Below, in pieces: positions 9,260 through 18,123 of a stretch of 64,000 nucleotides of DNA. Where the stretch lies: assembly GCA_964385405.1 (NCBI GenBank), contig CAYLOT010000012.1, positions 13,202 to 77,201 of the forward strand. Reading direction: 5' to 3'. How positions within the stretch are numbered: position 1 is the stretch's first letter; each line of letters begins with the position of its first letter. The position numbers and the translations under genes are program-made. The DNA is from CAIZGX01 sp964385405. Its GTDB lineage: Bacteria; Bacteroidota; Bacteroidia; Flavobacteriales_D; Sanyastnellaceae. The notes below the pieces were generated by a model, which was given only the letters and a program-made list of their open reading frames with translations, had not been told where the DNA came from and did not search any database.

Positions 9260-10335
9260 TCAAAAAACTCGACTATTACATCATAAAAAAATTCATTAGC
9301 ACCTTTCTCTTTATGATAGGCGCTTTTGTAATTATTGCTGTCGTATTTGATATAAGCGAAAACATCGATGACCTTCTTCAATCACAAGCTACGTTGTGGG
9401 AAATCATCGTTAACTACTATTTCAACTTCTGTCTATATTACGGAAATTTGTTAAGTTCTTTTATCATCTTTTTAACCGTAATTTGGTTTACCAGTAAGCT
9501 CGCCCAGCGATCGGAAATAATTGCAATGCTTTCTTCAGGCATCAGCTACAACCGAATACTTCGCCCCTATTTCATAGTTGCCTTTTCACTTATCATTATT
9601 TCATTAACGTTTGGACATTATGTCGTTCCGCTTGCGAATAAGAGAAAGTTTGAGTTTGAGGTAAAATATCTGAAAGAGCAATTGACCATTCAAGACAAGA
9701 ACATTCACAGAGAGATTGAGCCTGGAGTCATTGCCTATTTTCAGCGATACAATCCGGGTAATTTAGGTGGAAGTAACTTCTCATTGGAACATTGGAAAGA
9801 CGGCGAATTAACCTTCAAACTCATTTCTTCATCCGCGAATTATAAGCCAGAAACAAAGTCGTGGAGCATCACCAATGCCCAGGTTCGTGTATTCCAGGAT
9901 AGTACAGAGCATGTTTACTTCAAACAGAAATTAGATACCGTTTTAGAAGTTCGGCCGGAAGATTTCGGCTTACGTTCCGAAATTGTGGCTACCATGAATT
10001 GGTCTGAACTTAACTCGTTCATTGAAGATCAGAAGTTAAGTGGATCAGGTAATGTTGCGAAATTCGAATTAGAAAGAGAGAATCGAACTGCTACTCCTTT
10101 TTCAATACTCGTCCTTACTGTGATCGGGGTCTCTATTGCTTCAAGAAAATCTCGAGGAGGCATTGGTTTTCACCTAGCTCTAGCAATCATAATTGGATTC
10201 ATTTTTATTTTCATTTCCCGTATCACTGCGGTAAGCGCCATGAACCTTGGCGTACCCGCTGAATTAGCAGTTTGGATACCCAATTTACTCTTCGGGATAC
10301 TCGCATTTACACTCTACAAAAAAGCTCAGAAATAA
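9256..10335 (+). CDS. LptF/LptG (YjgP/YjgQ) family LPS-export permease
   Basis: A 359-residue inner-membrane protein with three N-terminal transmembrane helices (about 13-33, 53-75, 95-118), a periplasmic beta-rich domain (about 130-270), and three C-terminal helices (about 280-357). This is the LptF/LptG layout; these permeases work with the LptB ATPase to extract lipopolysaccharide. Family wording includes LAQRSEIIAMLSSGISYNRI. It begins with GTG at 9256, which overlaps the tgt stop codon, so it is translationally coupled. Which of LptF or LptG it is cannot be settled here; LptB is not in the window. Confidence 0.9.
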   Translation: MIKKLDYYIIKKFISTFLFMIGAFVIIAVVFDISENIDDLLQSQATLWEIIVNYYFNFCLYYGNLLSSFIIFLTVIWFTSKLAQRSEIIAMLSSGISYNRILRPYFIVAFSLIIISLTFGHYVVPLANKRKFEFEVKYLKEQLTIQDKNIHREIEPGVIAYFQRYNPGNLGGSNFSLEHWKDGELTFKLISSSANYKPETKSWSITNAQVRVFQDSTEHVYFKQKLDTVLEVRPEDFGLRSEIVATMNWSELNSFIEDQKLSGSGNVAKFELERENRTATPFSILVLTVIGVSIASRKSRGGIGFHLALAIIIGFIFIFISRITAVSAMNLGVPAELAVWIPNLLFGILAFTLYKKAQK

Positions 10336-11051
10336 TGACAAAAAAAAGAATATTAATCACAGGCGCCACCAGTGGAATTGGAGCCGCTACTTATGAACTA
10401 GCTGTTAGAAATGGTCATACTGTTTTCATAGCGGGAAGAAATGAATCTGTGTTATCGGAAATGGCATCAAAGAACCCCAGTACTTTTTTCTTGAAAACCG
10501 ATGTTACCAAGATTGAAGATGTACAAGCCATGACTGAAGCCGCCGTGGAATCCATGGGAGGAATTGATGTGCTCTTGAACAATGCTGGATTGGGAATTTT
10601 CGATTTATTGGAAGATGCTAAATTGGAAGATTGGCATACAATGATTGATGTAAATGTCAAAGGTTTTTTAAATGTACTACACTCTTGTTTACCACATTTG
10701 ATAACCTCTACAGGTCACGTATTAAATTTAGGTTCTTTGGCTTCGCACTACGTATTTCCAAATTCGGGAGTGTATTGTGCAACCAAACATGCTGTCTTTG
10801 CAATGAGCGAGAGTATTCGAACAGAATTAGCAAAAAAAGTTCGAGTAACTACGATAAGTCCAGGAGCCGTGAACACCCCTTTTATTGAGCAAACTAAGAA
10901 CGAAGCTTTACTCTCGCACTTCCGACCAAGCTTTGCCGCAGGAATGCCAGTTGAATGGGTTGCTCAGCAAATCATGAATGCCGTTGAGGTTCCTGATGGA
11001 GTTAACGTGAGCGAAATAATCATGCGCCCGTTTACTCCTGAATCGAAATAG
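10335..11051 (+). CDS. Short-chain dehydrogenase/reductase (SDR) family oxidoreductase
   Basis: A 238-residue classical SDR: nucleotide-binding TGATSGIGAA near residue 9, NNAG near 79, catalytic Tyr-x-x-x-Lys in YCATKHA, and SPGAVNTPF after it. The fold and length fit NAD(P)-dependent YdfG-like enzymes; the substrate is not predictable. The ATG at 10335 overlaps the last base of the permease stop codon, making it the last gene of the four-gene operon. A longer in-frame start at 10272 lies inside the permease gene and lacks family support. Confidence 0.88.
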   Translation: MTKKRILITGATSGIGAATYELAVRNGHTVFIAGRNESVLSEMASKNPSTFFLKTDVTKIEDVQAMTEAAVESMGGIDVLLNNAGLGIFDLLEDAKLEDWHTMIDVNVKGFLNVLHSCLPHLITSTGHVLNLGSLASHYVFPNSGVYCATKHAVFAMSESIRTELAKKVRVTTISPGAVNTPFIEQTKNEALLSHFRPSFAAGMPVEWVAQQIMNAVEVPDGVNVSEIIMRPFTPESK

Positions 11052-11104
11052 GCTTCTTGACGAATTCTTAATAAGTTCTTTTTCTCAAAAGCCTTAAATA
11101 GTCC

Positions 11105-11112
11105 TATTTTTG
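11105..11112 (+). promoter_or_regulatory. -7 promoter box (TATTTTTG) of the helicase gene
   Basis: Exact TAnnTTTG match 30 bases before the ATG at 11143. An in-frame TTG at 11110 lies within the box and so cannot be the start codon if this promoter is used. Confidence 0.5.
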
Positions 11113-11142
11113 CCCGTTACCCAAAAAAGCAACGAGCACAGA

Positions 11143-12666
11143 ATGAGCGAAGAGCAACAAGAGAGAAAAAAACTATACGACTATCAGGAAAAAGCTCTTG
11201 AGCGAATCTTCGCGCGTATTCATGAATTTCCAACCAATTACAACTTGTGTTTTCAATTACCAACGGGTGGAGGAAAGACTGTAATCTTCTCTGAAATAGC
11301 TAGACGCTACATTCAAGAAACAGGAAAGAAAGTGCTAATTCTTACGCATCGAATCGAGCTTCTTAGTCAGACGAGTAACGTATTGAACAACTTTTCTGTA
11401 AAGAACAAAATTATTGTCAGTAAAGTCAAACAGTTACCCGACGAATCGGAATATGAGTGTTTCGTTGCAATGGTGGAAACGCTCCACAACCGACTACGCG
11501 ACGAGAAAATGGAGTTTGCGAATCTCGGCCTTGTAATCATTGACGAAGCTCACTACAATTCATTCCGAAAGTTATTCGGATGGTTTGAAGAACAAGTAAT
11601 TCTTGGCGTAACAGCTACGCCTTTAAGTAGCAACATAAAACTTCCACTTAAAGACAATTATCACGATTTAATCATTGGTGAAAGTATTGGTAATTTAGTT
11701 GGAAGAGGATATTTAGCAAAAGCAACTACATATAGCTACGACGTGAGTTTACATTCATTGAAGGTCGGAATTACTGGAGATTACACTGTAAGCAGTTCCG
11801 AAAAGCTCTATGGAAACATGTACATGCAAGAAAAACTGCTCTACGCTTACGAGCAAAAAGCAAAAGGAACTAAGACTCTGATTTTTAATAATGGGATTAA
11901 CACTTCCAAGCAAGTCTTTCATTTATTCCGCGAGCATGGTTATGAAATTCGTCATTTAGATAACACACACAACGAGCAAGAACGAAGAGAAATTCTAGAA
12001 TGGTTCAAGAATAAACCAGATGCAGTATTAACATCTGTTTCTATTCTTACAACAGGTTTCGACGAGCCGTCTGTAGAGACAATAATTATCAATCGTGCAA
12101 CAAAATCTCTTACGCTTTATCATCAGATGATCGGACGTGGATCAAGAATTTTTGGTGATAAAAAAGAATTCACTGTCATTGACCTCGGAAACAATGCAAA
12201 GCGATTTGGTCTGTGGGAACAATTCATCGATTGGTTCGATATTTTTGCTCATCCGCACAATTATCTCGAGAGTATCATAAGCGACGAACAAATGTCCCGA
12301 GAAATGAAGTACGAGATGTCTCCGGAGATTCGCGACATGTTTTCACTTTCACCTGTGATTGACTTTGATATAAAAGAAGAATATCTTCGAATCACTCGAA
12401 TAGGCGGAAAAGGTAAAAGTGTGTTAGACAAGAGTATGCAGCAGCACGCTACGATTATTCAAGAAAATGCTACCACATTGGAACGAGCATTCGAGCTTTT
12501 GAAAATTCTTGATCAAGATATCAAAAGTCGAATGAAGCAATACAGCTATTGTATTTCGAAGAGTACCGAAAGTTATTTAGATTGGTTGAAAGAAGAATAT
12601 ACGCGAAAGCTAAGACTTGATCTTGGAAACTACTACAACAATCTTCTTCAAGATTCTCACGAATAG
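11143..12666 (+). CDS. Superfamily 2 DEAD/DEAH-box helicase, RadD-like
   Basis: A 507-residue SF2 helicase. Seen in order: Q-like start (YDYQEKALERI), Walker A LPTGGGKTVIF (about 47-57), DEAH box (VIIDEAHY), motif III GVTATP, motif V region LTTGFDEPSVETIIINRAT and motif VI HQMIGRGSR, then a C-terminal part of about 150 residues without a recognised domain. This core matches ResIII/RadD(YejH)-type helicases, which act in DNA repair. It has its own promoter and ends 5 bp from the convergent tsaD. There are no restriction or defence genes nearby, so a housekeeping repair role is more likely. Confidence 0.8.
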   Translation: MSEEQQERKKLYDYQEKALERIFARIHEFPTNYNLCFQLPTGGGKTVIFSEIARRYIQETGKKVLILTHRIELLSQTSNVLNNFSVKNKIIVSKVKQLPDESEYECFVAMVETLHNRLRDEKMEFANLGLVIIDEAHYNSFRKLFGWFEEQVILGVTATPLSSNIKLPLKDNYHDLIIGESIGNLVGRGYLAKATTYSYDVSLHSLKVGITGDYTVSSSEKLYGNMYMQEKLLYAYEQKAKGTKTLIFNNGINTSKQVFHLFREHGYEIRHLDNTHNEQERREILEWFKNKPDAVLTSVSILTTGFDEPSVETIIINRATKSLTLYHQMIGRGSRIFGDKKEFTVIDLGNNAKRFGLWEQFIDWFDIFAHPHNYLESIISDEQMSREMKYEMSPEIRDMFSLSPVIDFDIKEEYLRITRIGGKGKSVLDKSMQQHATIIQENATTLERAFELLKILDQDIKSRMKQYSYCISKSTESYLDWLKEEYTRKLRLDLGNYYNNLLQDSHE

Positions 12667-12671
12667 AATGC

Positions 12672-13691
12672 TTAAGCTGAAATTGGAAAGCGGCTTAAGG
12701 GAATCATTTTTAAATCAGAAACTTTTTCTTCTTGTAAAAGGAAATGCGCTGCCACGCCTATCATTGCCGCATTGTCTGTGCAATACTTGAACGGCGGAAT
12801 GTACACTTCGACATTGGTGTTTATTCCAAACTCGATTAATCGCTTTCTTAATTCACTGTTCGCGGAAACACCACCACAGATAGCAATTTGATTAATCTCA
12901 GTTGCCTCTACTCCTCGCTGAATTTGGCGAAGCAGATAAGTGACTACTGTATGCTGAAAGGACGCGCATAGACTTGCTCTTTCCTCTTCAATAAAACTTT
13001 TGTTTTCCTTTTGATTGTCTCTTAAGAAATAAAGCAAAGATGTTTTCAACCCAGAAAAACTAAAATTCAATCCTTCAACTTTCGGAATAGGGAAACAAAA
13101 CTTCTTCGCATCACCTGCCTGAGCCAATTTATCTAACAAGGGTCCTCCTGGGTAATCCAATCCTAACACTTTAGCGGCTTTATCAAATGCCTCTCCTGCA
13201 GCGTCATCAATGGTCTCACCTACAACTTCCATTCGTGTTGGAGAATGAACCACTACCAATTGGGTATGTCCGCCACTCACAGTTAAATTCAAGAATGGAA
13301 ACGTTGGATGCTTTTCGCAATCTTCAGCCAAATGAGCAAGAATGTGCGCCTGCATGTGATTCACTCCAATTAACGGGATGTCCAATGCTAAGCTCAAACT
13401 CTTCGCAAAAGAAATTCCAACCAACAAAGACCCCATGAGTCCTGGACCTTGTGTAACAGCTATGGCCTCTAAATCTTTCAACTCTTTATTGGCCGATTGC
13501 AATGCAGCATGAACAACGGCGGTTATCATGGTCTGATGTGCACGACTTGCAATCTCTGGAACTACCCCACCGTATTGGGCATGTTGCAACTGTGTAACGA
13601 CTTCATTCGATAAAACTTTCGTCCCCAACAAAACAGCGGCCGAGGTTTCGTCGCAACTGCTTTCAATGGCTAAGATTAATTTGCCTTCCAT
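12672..13691 (-). CDS. tsaD: tRNA N6-adenosine threonylcarbamoyltransferase
   Basis: A 339-residue TsaD (Gcp/Kae1). It transfers the threonylcarbamoyl group to A37 of ANN-decoding tRNAs together with TsaB and TsaE, which are not in this window. Visible are LAIESSCDETSAAV, the metal-binding histidines in HMQAHILAH, LTVSGGHTQLV and AICGGVSANSELR. Length is typical. It follows the degenerate ApbE-like gene with one base between stop and start, so the two are likely co-transcribed. Confidence 0.96.
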   Translation of the reverse strand: MEGKLILAIESSCDETSAAVLLGTKVLSNEVVTQLQHAQYGGVVPEIASRAHQTMITAVVHAALQSANKELKDLEAIAVTQGPGLMGSLLVGISFAKSLSLALDIPLIGVNHMQAHILAHLAEDCEKHPTFPFLNLTVSGGHTQLVVVHSPTRMEVVGETIDDAAGEAFDKAAKVLGLDYPGGPLLDKLAQAGDAKKFCFPIPKVEGLNFSFSGLKTSLLYFLRDNQKENKSFIEEERASLCASFQHTVVTYLLRQIQRGVEATEINQIAICGGVSANSELRKRLIEFGINTNVEVYIPPFKYCTDNAAMIGVAAHFLLQEEKVSDLKMIPLSRFPISA

Positions 13692-13692
13692 T

Positions 13693-14742
13693 TTATTGGT
13701 TCGAAGGAGCTACCATCATCTTATTGAAATTCTCCGTAGAAGCTGAAGCGCGTTCTGAATCTGACTTCATGAAATAAACCAACGACTGAATATCGCTATC
13801 TGCATTCGCTTCATAAAAAGCGCCAATTCCTTCAACACCCATTACCATGAAAGCCTCTGCAAAAACATAAGACTCAACAATAGTCTTGGCGGAAACATAA
13901 CTCTGATACATTTCGTTCTGAACGGGAGAAAGCGTTTTCGGATCGAGCAACGACAACTTATTTCGAGCATCGAATGTTGCGTAGGCTCGATTCACCACAC
14001 GAAGCATATTACCCGTATTCTGTCCAGAAGTTCGCATATCTAACACATTCAAACTATCTACAGCTGCGCCGAATCCAGCATGCCAAACATCTGTCTTCAC
14101 TACGGCTTGCTTGACTGTCGCGTTTTTCTCTTTCAGGTAATCAACAATTTTATCGAGCACTATTGCGCTTCCAAATTTCAATAAATCTATCTGAACCTTC
14201 GGGTTGTTCTTTCTTATGCGCGTTGACTTGTACATCCCATTTTCCTCAACATCTTCAACATCAACATTTGCCGCATACATGCCAGTGAAAACCTTTAATG
14301 AATCTATATTTGGAACTTTGGGGGTTGGATTCAATAGCTGCGGAAGCCAAGCCACTTGAGCAGGTGACATTGTAAAATCCCAACATCCACCCGAGCGGTA
14401 ATTGAATTCTCTTGCCATGGTTAACATAACTCCCATGATTCGATTGTAATCTGTAAACTCAAAAAATCCGGTTTCAGCATTCGAGTAATTGTATAGCATA
14501 CATGTGCTATTCGGATTGCTCGCATCGATATGCATACGCACAGCGTTTTCAATGGAATCAAAGGCAAATGAGTAATCGGTTGTGTCCCCCACCACACTCA
14601 CGGTGTATTTCATTCCCAAAAAATCGCGATCATAATCTTTTCCAATCAATCCATTATCTGTCGTGCTCTTATTTCCACAAGACTGAAAAAGCAAGCTTCC
14701 GAAAACAAGCGCTAAAAACAGGAAAGACACATTTTTTTTCAT
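13693..14742 (-). CDS. ApbE-fold lipoprotein with degenerate flavin-transfer active site
   Basis: A 349-residue lipoprotein (lipobox near LLFQSCGN, Cys22) that aligns along its length with ApbE (FAD:protein FMN transferase): GMKYTVSV, SGGCWDFTMSPAQVAWLP, a DLxxxG region and LLDPKTLSP. Key positions are changed. The DLSTVGEGYAAD-like stretch reads DLLKFGSAIVLD, the glycine pair of the FAD site is replaced (VKTDVWHAG), HxIDP has become SLLDP, and the metal-binding ADAxxT is SYVFAE. It therefore probably does not flavinylate proteins. It is co-transcribed with tsaD from a near-leaderless promoter. Confidence 0.72.
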   Translation of the reverse strand: MKKNVSFLFLALVFGSLLFQSCGNKSTTDNGLIGKDYDRDFLGMKYTVSVVGDTTDYSFAFDSIENAVRMHIDASNPNSTCMLYNYSNAETGFFEFTDYNRIMGVMLTMAREFNYRSGGCWDFTMSPAQVAWLPQLLNPTPKVPNIDSLKVFTGMYAANVDVEDVEENGMYKSTRIRKNNPKVQIDLLKFGSAIVLDKIVDYLKEKNATVKQAVVKTDVWHAGFGAAVDSLNVLDMRTSGQNTGNMLRVVNRAYATFDARNKLSLLDPKTLSPVQNEMYQSYVSAKTIVESYVFAEAFMVMGVEGIGAFYEANADSDIQSLVYFMKSDSERASASTENFNKMMVAPSNQ

Positions 14743-14746
14743 GACA

Positions 14747-14754
14747 CAAAAATA
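14747..14754 (-). promoter_or_regulatory. -7 box (TATTTTTG) 4 bases before the ApbE-like ATG
   Basis: Exact TAnnTTTG match on the minus strand, followed by tgtc and then the ATG at 14742. It shares a 31-bp intergenic space with an opposing box for the T9SS plug gene. Confidence 0.6.
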
Positions 14755-14761
14755 ATCTGAA

Positions 14762-14769
14762 TAACTTTA
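14762..14769 (+). promoter_or_regulatory. -7-like box (TAACTTTA) 4 bases before the T9SS plug ATG
   Basis: One mismatch to TAnnTTTG, followed by cttc and then the ATG at 14774. The two divergent boxes are only 7 bases apart, so their polymerases would compete. Confidence 0.45.
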
Positions 14770-14773
14770 CTTC

Positions 14774-16063
14774 ATGCGGAATACTTCAACAATCCTCAAC
14801 TCCACAATACTTGTATTATTGCTTTGGATCGGGGCTACATCATTTGCTCAAATTCCTGAAACAAATAGCAATTTCGTTCATCCCGATTTCGACTATTTTT
14901 CTGTTGAAGCTCACGCGAAAAACGCAGCACTTTCCGGTCCATTTTTAAACTTGTTTAGCAATGACGCCATTCAATTTGAATTCGACGTTTTCACTTCACC
15001 AGACGAAGATTTATTCTATTCCGTCTTTCATTGCGACCCGTATTGGAATATTGATGACAGTAATCCTTCAGACGTAATTCAAGGATTCACAAGTCAGCGC
15101 ATCACCTTTCCTGAAAACTCTATACACACGACCGCAATTTTCGATCACTACCGATTTGAATTGCCCAATACCATGACCAAGTTTATTCAGTCTGGAAATT
15201 ACTACGTAGTCGTTCATGAGGGAAGCGAATACTCTGAATCGAGCGTTCGGCTTGGATTTCGCATGGTGGTATATGCTGAAGGACTTCACGGATTGAATGC
15301 TGAACTTAACATTAAGCGAGCTTCGACCATTCAACATCTTCAGTCTCATCAGGAAGTTGATTTTTCCATATCGTTAGCAGCTACTCCCGTTTATGACATG
15401 AACAAAGTCATTCCCGTCATTCTTCAAAATGGAAGATGGAAAAATGGGAAAACGAATTTTCAACCCACCTATATTGCTCCAAACAACGTTTTGGTTTACG
15501 ACTATTCTAGTGGTGAAAATGAATTTCCGGGCGGTGGAGAATGGGAAGCCTTTGAAACCAAAGATCTGCGTGTAAACGGATACAACGTTCAGAATAATAT
15601 TCGAGTGGAAAATGAAAACCACATCTACTTATATCCCAGCCAGAATGAAATGAATCTCGCGTACACGAGTCGTTCTGACTTGAATGGCGCTTCTCTCATT
15701 TCAAGTGAACTGTATGAAGACGATGACTTAACCAGTGACTATACCTATGTCCATTTCGAATTGAATTCGCCCGAACTTCCGAATAAAGTTTTTCTTGATT
15801 GCGGAAATGAATGGAACCCTGCTTCGCTCTGCGAATACAGCGAGATTAAAAAAGCGTATCAAACTACCATGTATCTAAAACAAGGCGTTTACAACTACCG
15901 CTTTCGAATTGAGCCTTCAAATTCAAATGAAGAAATAAATTTTGCTGAAGGCAATCATTCTGAAACAGAAAACAACTATCAGCTTCTAGTTTATTACTAT
16001 GATCGCAATGCTGGTTTCTACAAGTGCGGAGGCCTATTCACACAAAACACACGAAAGAACTAG
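14774..16063 (+). CDS. Type IX secretion system plug protein (DUF5103 family)
   Basis: A 429-residue exported protein with a signal peptide ending near TSFAQ (residue 26). The body matches the DUF5103/T9SS plug family: YSVFHCDPYWN, FPENS/FELPN strands, QEVDFSISL, ILQNGRWKNG, FETKDLRVNGY, DYTYVHFEL, KQGVYNYRFRI and EGNHSETENNYQLLVYYYD. In Flavobacterium the plug closes the periplasmic end of the SprA translocon channel when no cargo is bound. No other core T9SS gene is adjacent, apart from a PorE-like gene 11 kb away. The 3' end overlaps the convergent gene by 4 bases. Confidence 0.85.
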   Translation: MRNTSTILNSTILVLLLWIGATSFAQIPETNSNFVHPDFDYFSVEAHAKNAALSGPFLNLFSNDAIQFEFDVFTSPDEDLFYSVFHCDPYWNIDDSNPSDVIQGFTSQRITFPENSIHTTAIFDHYRFELPNTMTKFIQSGNYYVVVHEGSEYSESSVRLGFRMVVYAEGLHGLNAELNIKRASTIQHLQSHQEVDFSISLAATPVYDMNKVIPVILQNGRWKNGKTNFQPTYIAPNNVLVYDYSSGENEFPGGGEWEAFETKDLRVNGYNVQNNIRVENENHIYLYPSQNEMNLAYTSRSDLNGASLISSELYEDDDLTSDYTYVHFELNSPELPNKVFLDCGNEWNPASLCEYSEIKKAYQTTMYLKQGVYNYRFRIEPSNSNEEINFAEGNHSETENNYQLLVYYYDRNAGFYKCGGLFTQNTRKN

Positions 16064-16791
16064 TCTTTGTCGTAATTGAAATCATCGTCCTTCCACTCTC
16101 TTTTTCCGCGCTTCCAAATTTTATATTGTTGAAATTCCTCTTTTACGAATATGAGGAATTCATACTGGGAACTCTGACGAATGAATTCATCGCTGACATG
16201 CATGAAATCAATGAACGCATCGAATTCATCATTGGTCAATTCGATAATATCATAATCGACATACAAATGAAAGAGCTCCTTCAACAGCGCTCGCTTACGG
16301 TCCTCATACTCCATTTTTGCCACAGCTAGTTTACTGCGCTCGCGCTTACTGAACTGCTCGTATAAAAACGTAATTGGATTGCTCACGTTTGCAGTTTTGA
16401 ATTGGTTCTCATCGAAACCCAGACTCATTAAGTCTTCTTCAATCGCTTCCAGATCTCGGGGTGAAATAAACTCAACAACAGGAAGCATGTATGTCCTGTC
16501 GTCTAGAAATATTGTTGGATGATAGACATCTTTCATCACCGAGTCCTTCATACACAATTGACGCGTATAATAACTTAACGCAGTTATACTCAAGGTGTCA
16601 CTCTTATCGCAAACAATCGAATAAAAGCCACTTGAATTTCCAAAACTACCGGTCTTGGTTCGGTTGTTTACAATAATCGCATTGGGAATACCCTGCCCAT
16701 GAGGATCACGCACTCGTCCTTCAATTCGAATAGTTTGAGAATACACATGAATTGAAAGAAAGACGAAGAAAAAAAGACTGATACTCCTCAT
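16060..16791 (-). CDS. Exported carboxypeptidase-regulatory-like domain protein
   Basis: A 243-residue protein with a signal peptide (cut near VYSQ, residue 18), then one carboxypeptidase-regulatory beta-sandwich (IRIEGRVRDPHGQGIPNAII to about residue 95), then a charged helical region (95-230) ending in an acidic tail. This arrangement recurs in Bacteroidota as a small exported protein of unknown role, often beside envelope genes. It has no TonB plug or barrel. A -7-like box (TACCTTCG, 16796-16803) lies 4 bases before the ATG. Confidence 0.75.
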   Translation of the reverse strand: MRSISLFFFVFLSIHVYSQTIRIEGRVRDPHGQGIPNAIIVNNRTKTGSFGNSSGFYSIVCDKSDTLSITALSYYTRQLCMKDSVMKDVYHPTIFLDDRTYMLPVVEFISPRDLEAIEEDLMSLGFDENQFKTANVSNPITFLYEQFSKRERSKLAVAKMEYEDRKRALLKELFHLYVDYDIIELTNDEFDAFIDFMHVSDEFIRQSSQYEFLIFVKEEFQQYKIWKRGKREWKDDDFNYDKD

Positions 16792-16795
16792 ATAG

Positions 16796-16803
16796 CGAAG
16801 GTA
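16796..16803 (-). promoter_or_regulatory. -7-like box (TACCTTCG) 4 bases before the ATG at 16791
   Basis: One mismatch to TAnnTTTG; the spacer before the ATG is ctat. It is divergent from the box at 16836. Confidence 0.45.
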
Positions 16804-16835
16804 ACGAAGAATTGAAAACTATATTGAATCATCAC

Positions 16836-16843
16836 TAAATTCG
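16836..16843 (+). promoter_or_regulatory. -7-like box (TAAATTCG) 4 bases before the ATG at 16848
   Basis: One mismatch to TAnnTTTG; the spacer before the ATG is caac. It predicts a leaderless mRNA for the M28 peptidase gene. Confidence 0.5.
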
Positions 16844-16847
16844 CAAC

Positions 16848-18122
16848 ATGAAAAAGTTCTTCTTCCATATATCTGTAGCATTTGCATTTGCGAGCTGCAC
16901 TATTCTTCATCACGACCAAAAATCAGCAGATTCAATTCCCAATCTAAAAGCAGATGTGGCGATATTGGCAAGCGATGCATTTGAAGGTCGCGCTATAGGC
17001 ACACCTGGAGCGGATAAGGCTGCCGGATATATTCAAGATCAGTTTTTAAAAATCGGTTTACTTCCAAAAGGAACATTGGGCTTCTTCCAAGCTTTTTCAT
17101 TCATTCCGCAAGGACATGGACAAGTTCATCAGGTTGGAGATAGTCTGAAGATGGGTAAATCATTGGTGAAGGAAATCAGTGGGAAAAATGTTGTTGGATA
17201 CATTGACAATGGAGCTGCGAACACCATCATTATTGGTGCACACTATGACCACTTGGGTTGGGGCGATGAAAACAGTTTATGGACTGGAGAGCGTGCAATT
17301 CACAATGGAGCAGATGACAACGCAAGTGGCGTTTCTGCCATGCTCGAGTTAGCACGCAAACTAAAAGCAGACCAATCTGGTTCAACAAATAAATACAATT
17401 ACCTTTTCATTGCCTTCAGTGGGGAAGAAAAAGGATTGTGGGGAAGTAACTACTTCAGCAAGAACCCGACGATTGATTTGACAACCGTGAATTGTATGAT
17501 GAACATGGATATGGTTGGAAGGTTAAACGCAGAGCACGCACTTTCAATTAGTGGAACAGGGACATCGCCAGAGTTTGAGAACTGGTTGACGAAAAATAAC
17601 AAGACGAATTTCAAATTGATTTTCGATAAAAGTGGAATTGGTCCAAGCGATCACAGTTCATTTTACAATGTGAATATTCCAGTTTTGCATTTCTTTACTG
17701 GACAGCATAGCGACTACCATAAACCAAGTGACGATTTCGACAAAATCAATTATGAAGGATTGAATGAAGTGGTGAATTACATGTACTCGATGTGTGTTGA
17801 AATGAATGCACATTCAAAATTGGAATTCACAAAAACAATCGACCCTAAGCCAACAAACTCAGCATTTAAAGTAACACTAGGTGTAATGCCAGATTACATG
17901 TTCAGCGGAGTTGGAATGCGCATCGATGGCGTGAAGGAAAACCGTCCCGCTGCATTAGCCGGATTGAAGCAAGGCGACATTGTTGTTCGTCTTGGTGAAA
18001 ATAAAATTGCTGACATGAGTTCATATATGGAAGCTTTAGGCAAATTCAACGAAGGTGATTCAACCGAAGTTGAATTTATTCGTGATGGAAAATCAATTGT
18101 TTCTCCGGTGACATTTAAATAA
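16848..18122 (+). CDS. M28 family zinc aminopeptidase lipoprotein with C-terminal PDZ domain
   Basis: A 424-residue lipoprotein (FAFASC lipobox, Cys17). The M28 catalytic domain shows the zinc ligands in order: GAHYDHLGWG (His, with the Asp), HNGADDNASG (Asp), SGEEKGLWG (catalytic Glu and Glu ligand), NMDMVGR (Asp) and the last His in SDHSSF/DYHKPSDD. A PDZ domain occupies about 335-424 (RPAALAGLKQGDIVVRLGE). M28 enzymes with this layout are periplasmic or surface aminopeptidases. The next gene starts 2 bp after its stop codon, so both are probably in one operon. Confidence 0.92.
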   Translation: MKKFFFHISVAFAFASCTILHHDQKSADSIPNLKADVAILASDAFEGRAIGTPGADKAAGYIQDQFLKIGLLPKGTLGFFQAFSFIPQGHGQVHQVGDSLKMGKSLVKEISGKNVVGYIDNGAANTIIIGAHYDHLGWGDENSLWTGERAIHNGADDNASGVSAMLELARKLKADQSGSTNKYNYLFIAFSGEEKGLWGSNYFSKNPTIDLTTVNCMMNMDMVGRLNAEHALSISGTGTSPEFENWLTKNNKTNFKLIFDKSGIGPSDHSSFYNVNIPVLHFFTGQHSDYHKPSDDFDKINYEGLNEVVNYMYSMCVEMNAHSKLEFTKTIDPKPTNSAFKVTLGVMPDYMFSGVGMRIDGVKENRPAALAGLKQGDIVVRLGENKIADMSSYMEALGKFNEGDSTEVEFIRDGKSIVSPVTFK

Positions 18123-18123
18123 T

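Noticed and set aside
11143..12666. Helicase as part of a restriction or defence island
   Set aside because: No methyltransferase, nuclease or other defence gene lies nearby; the protein stands alone between an SDR operon and tsaD.
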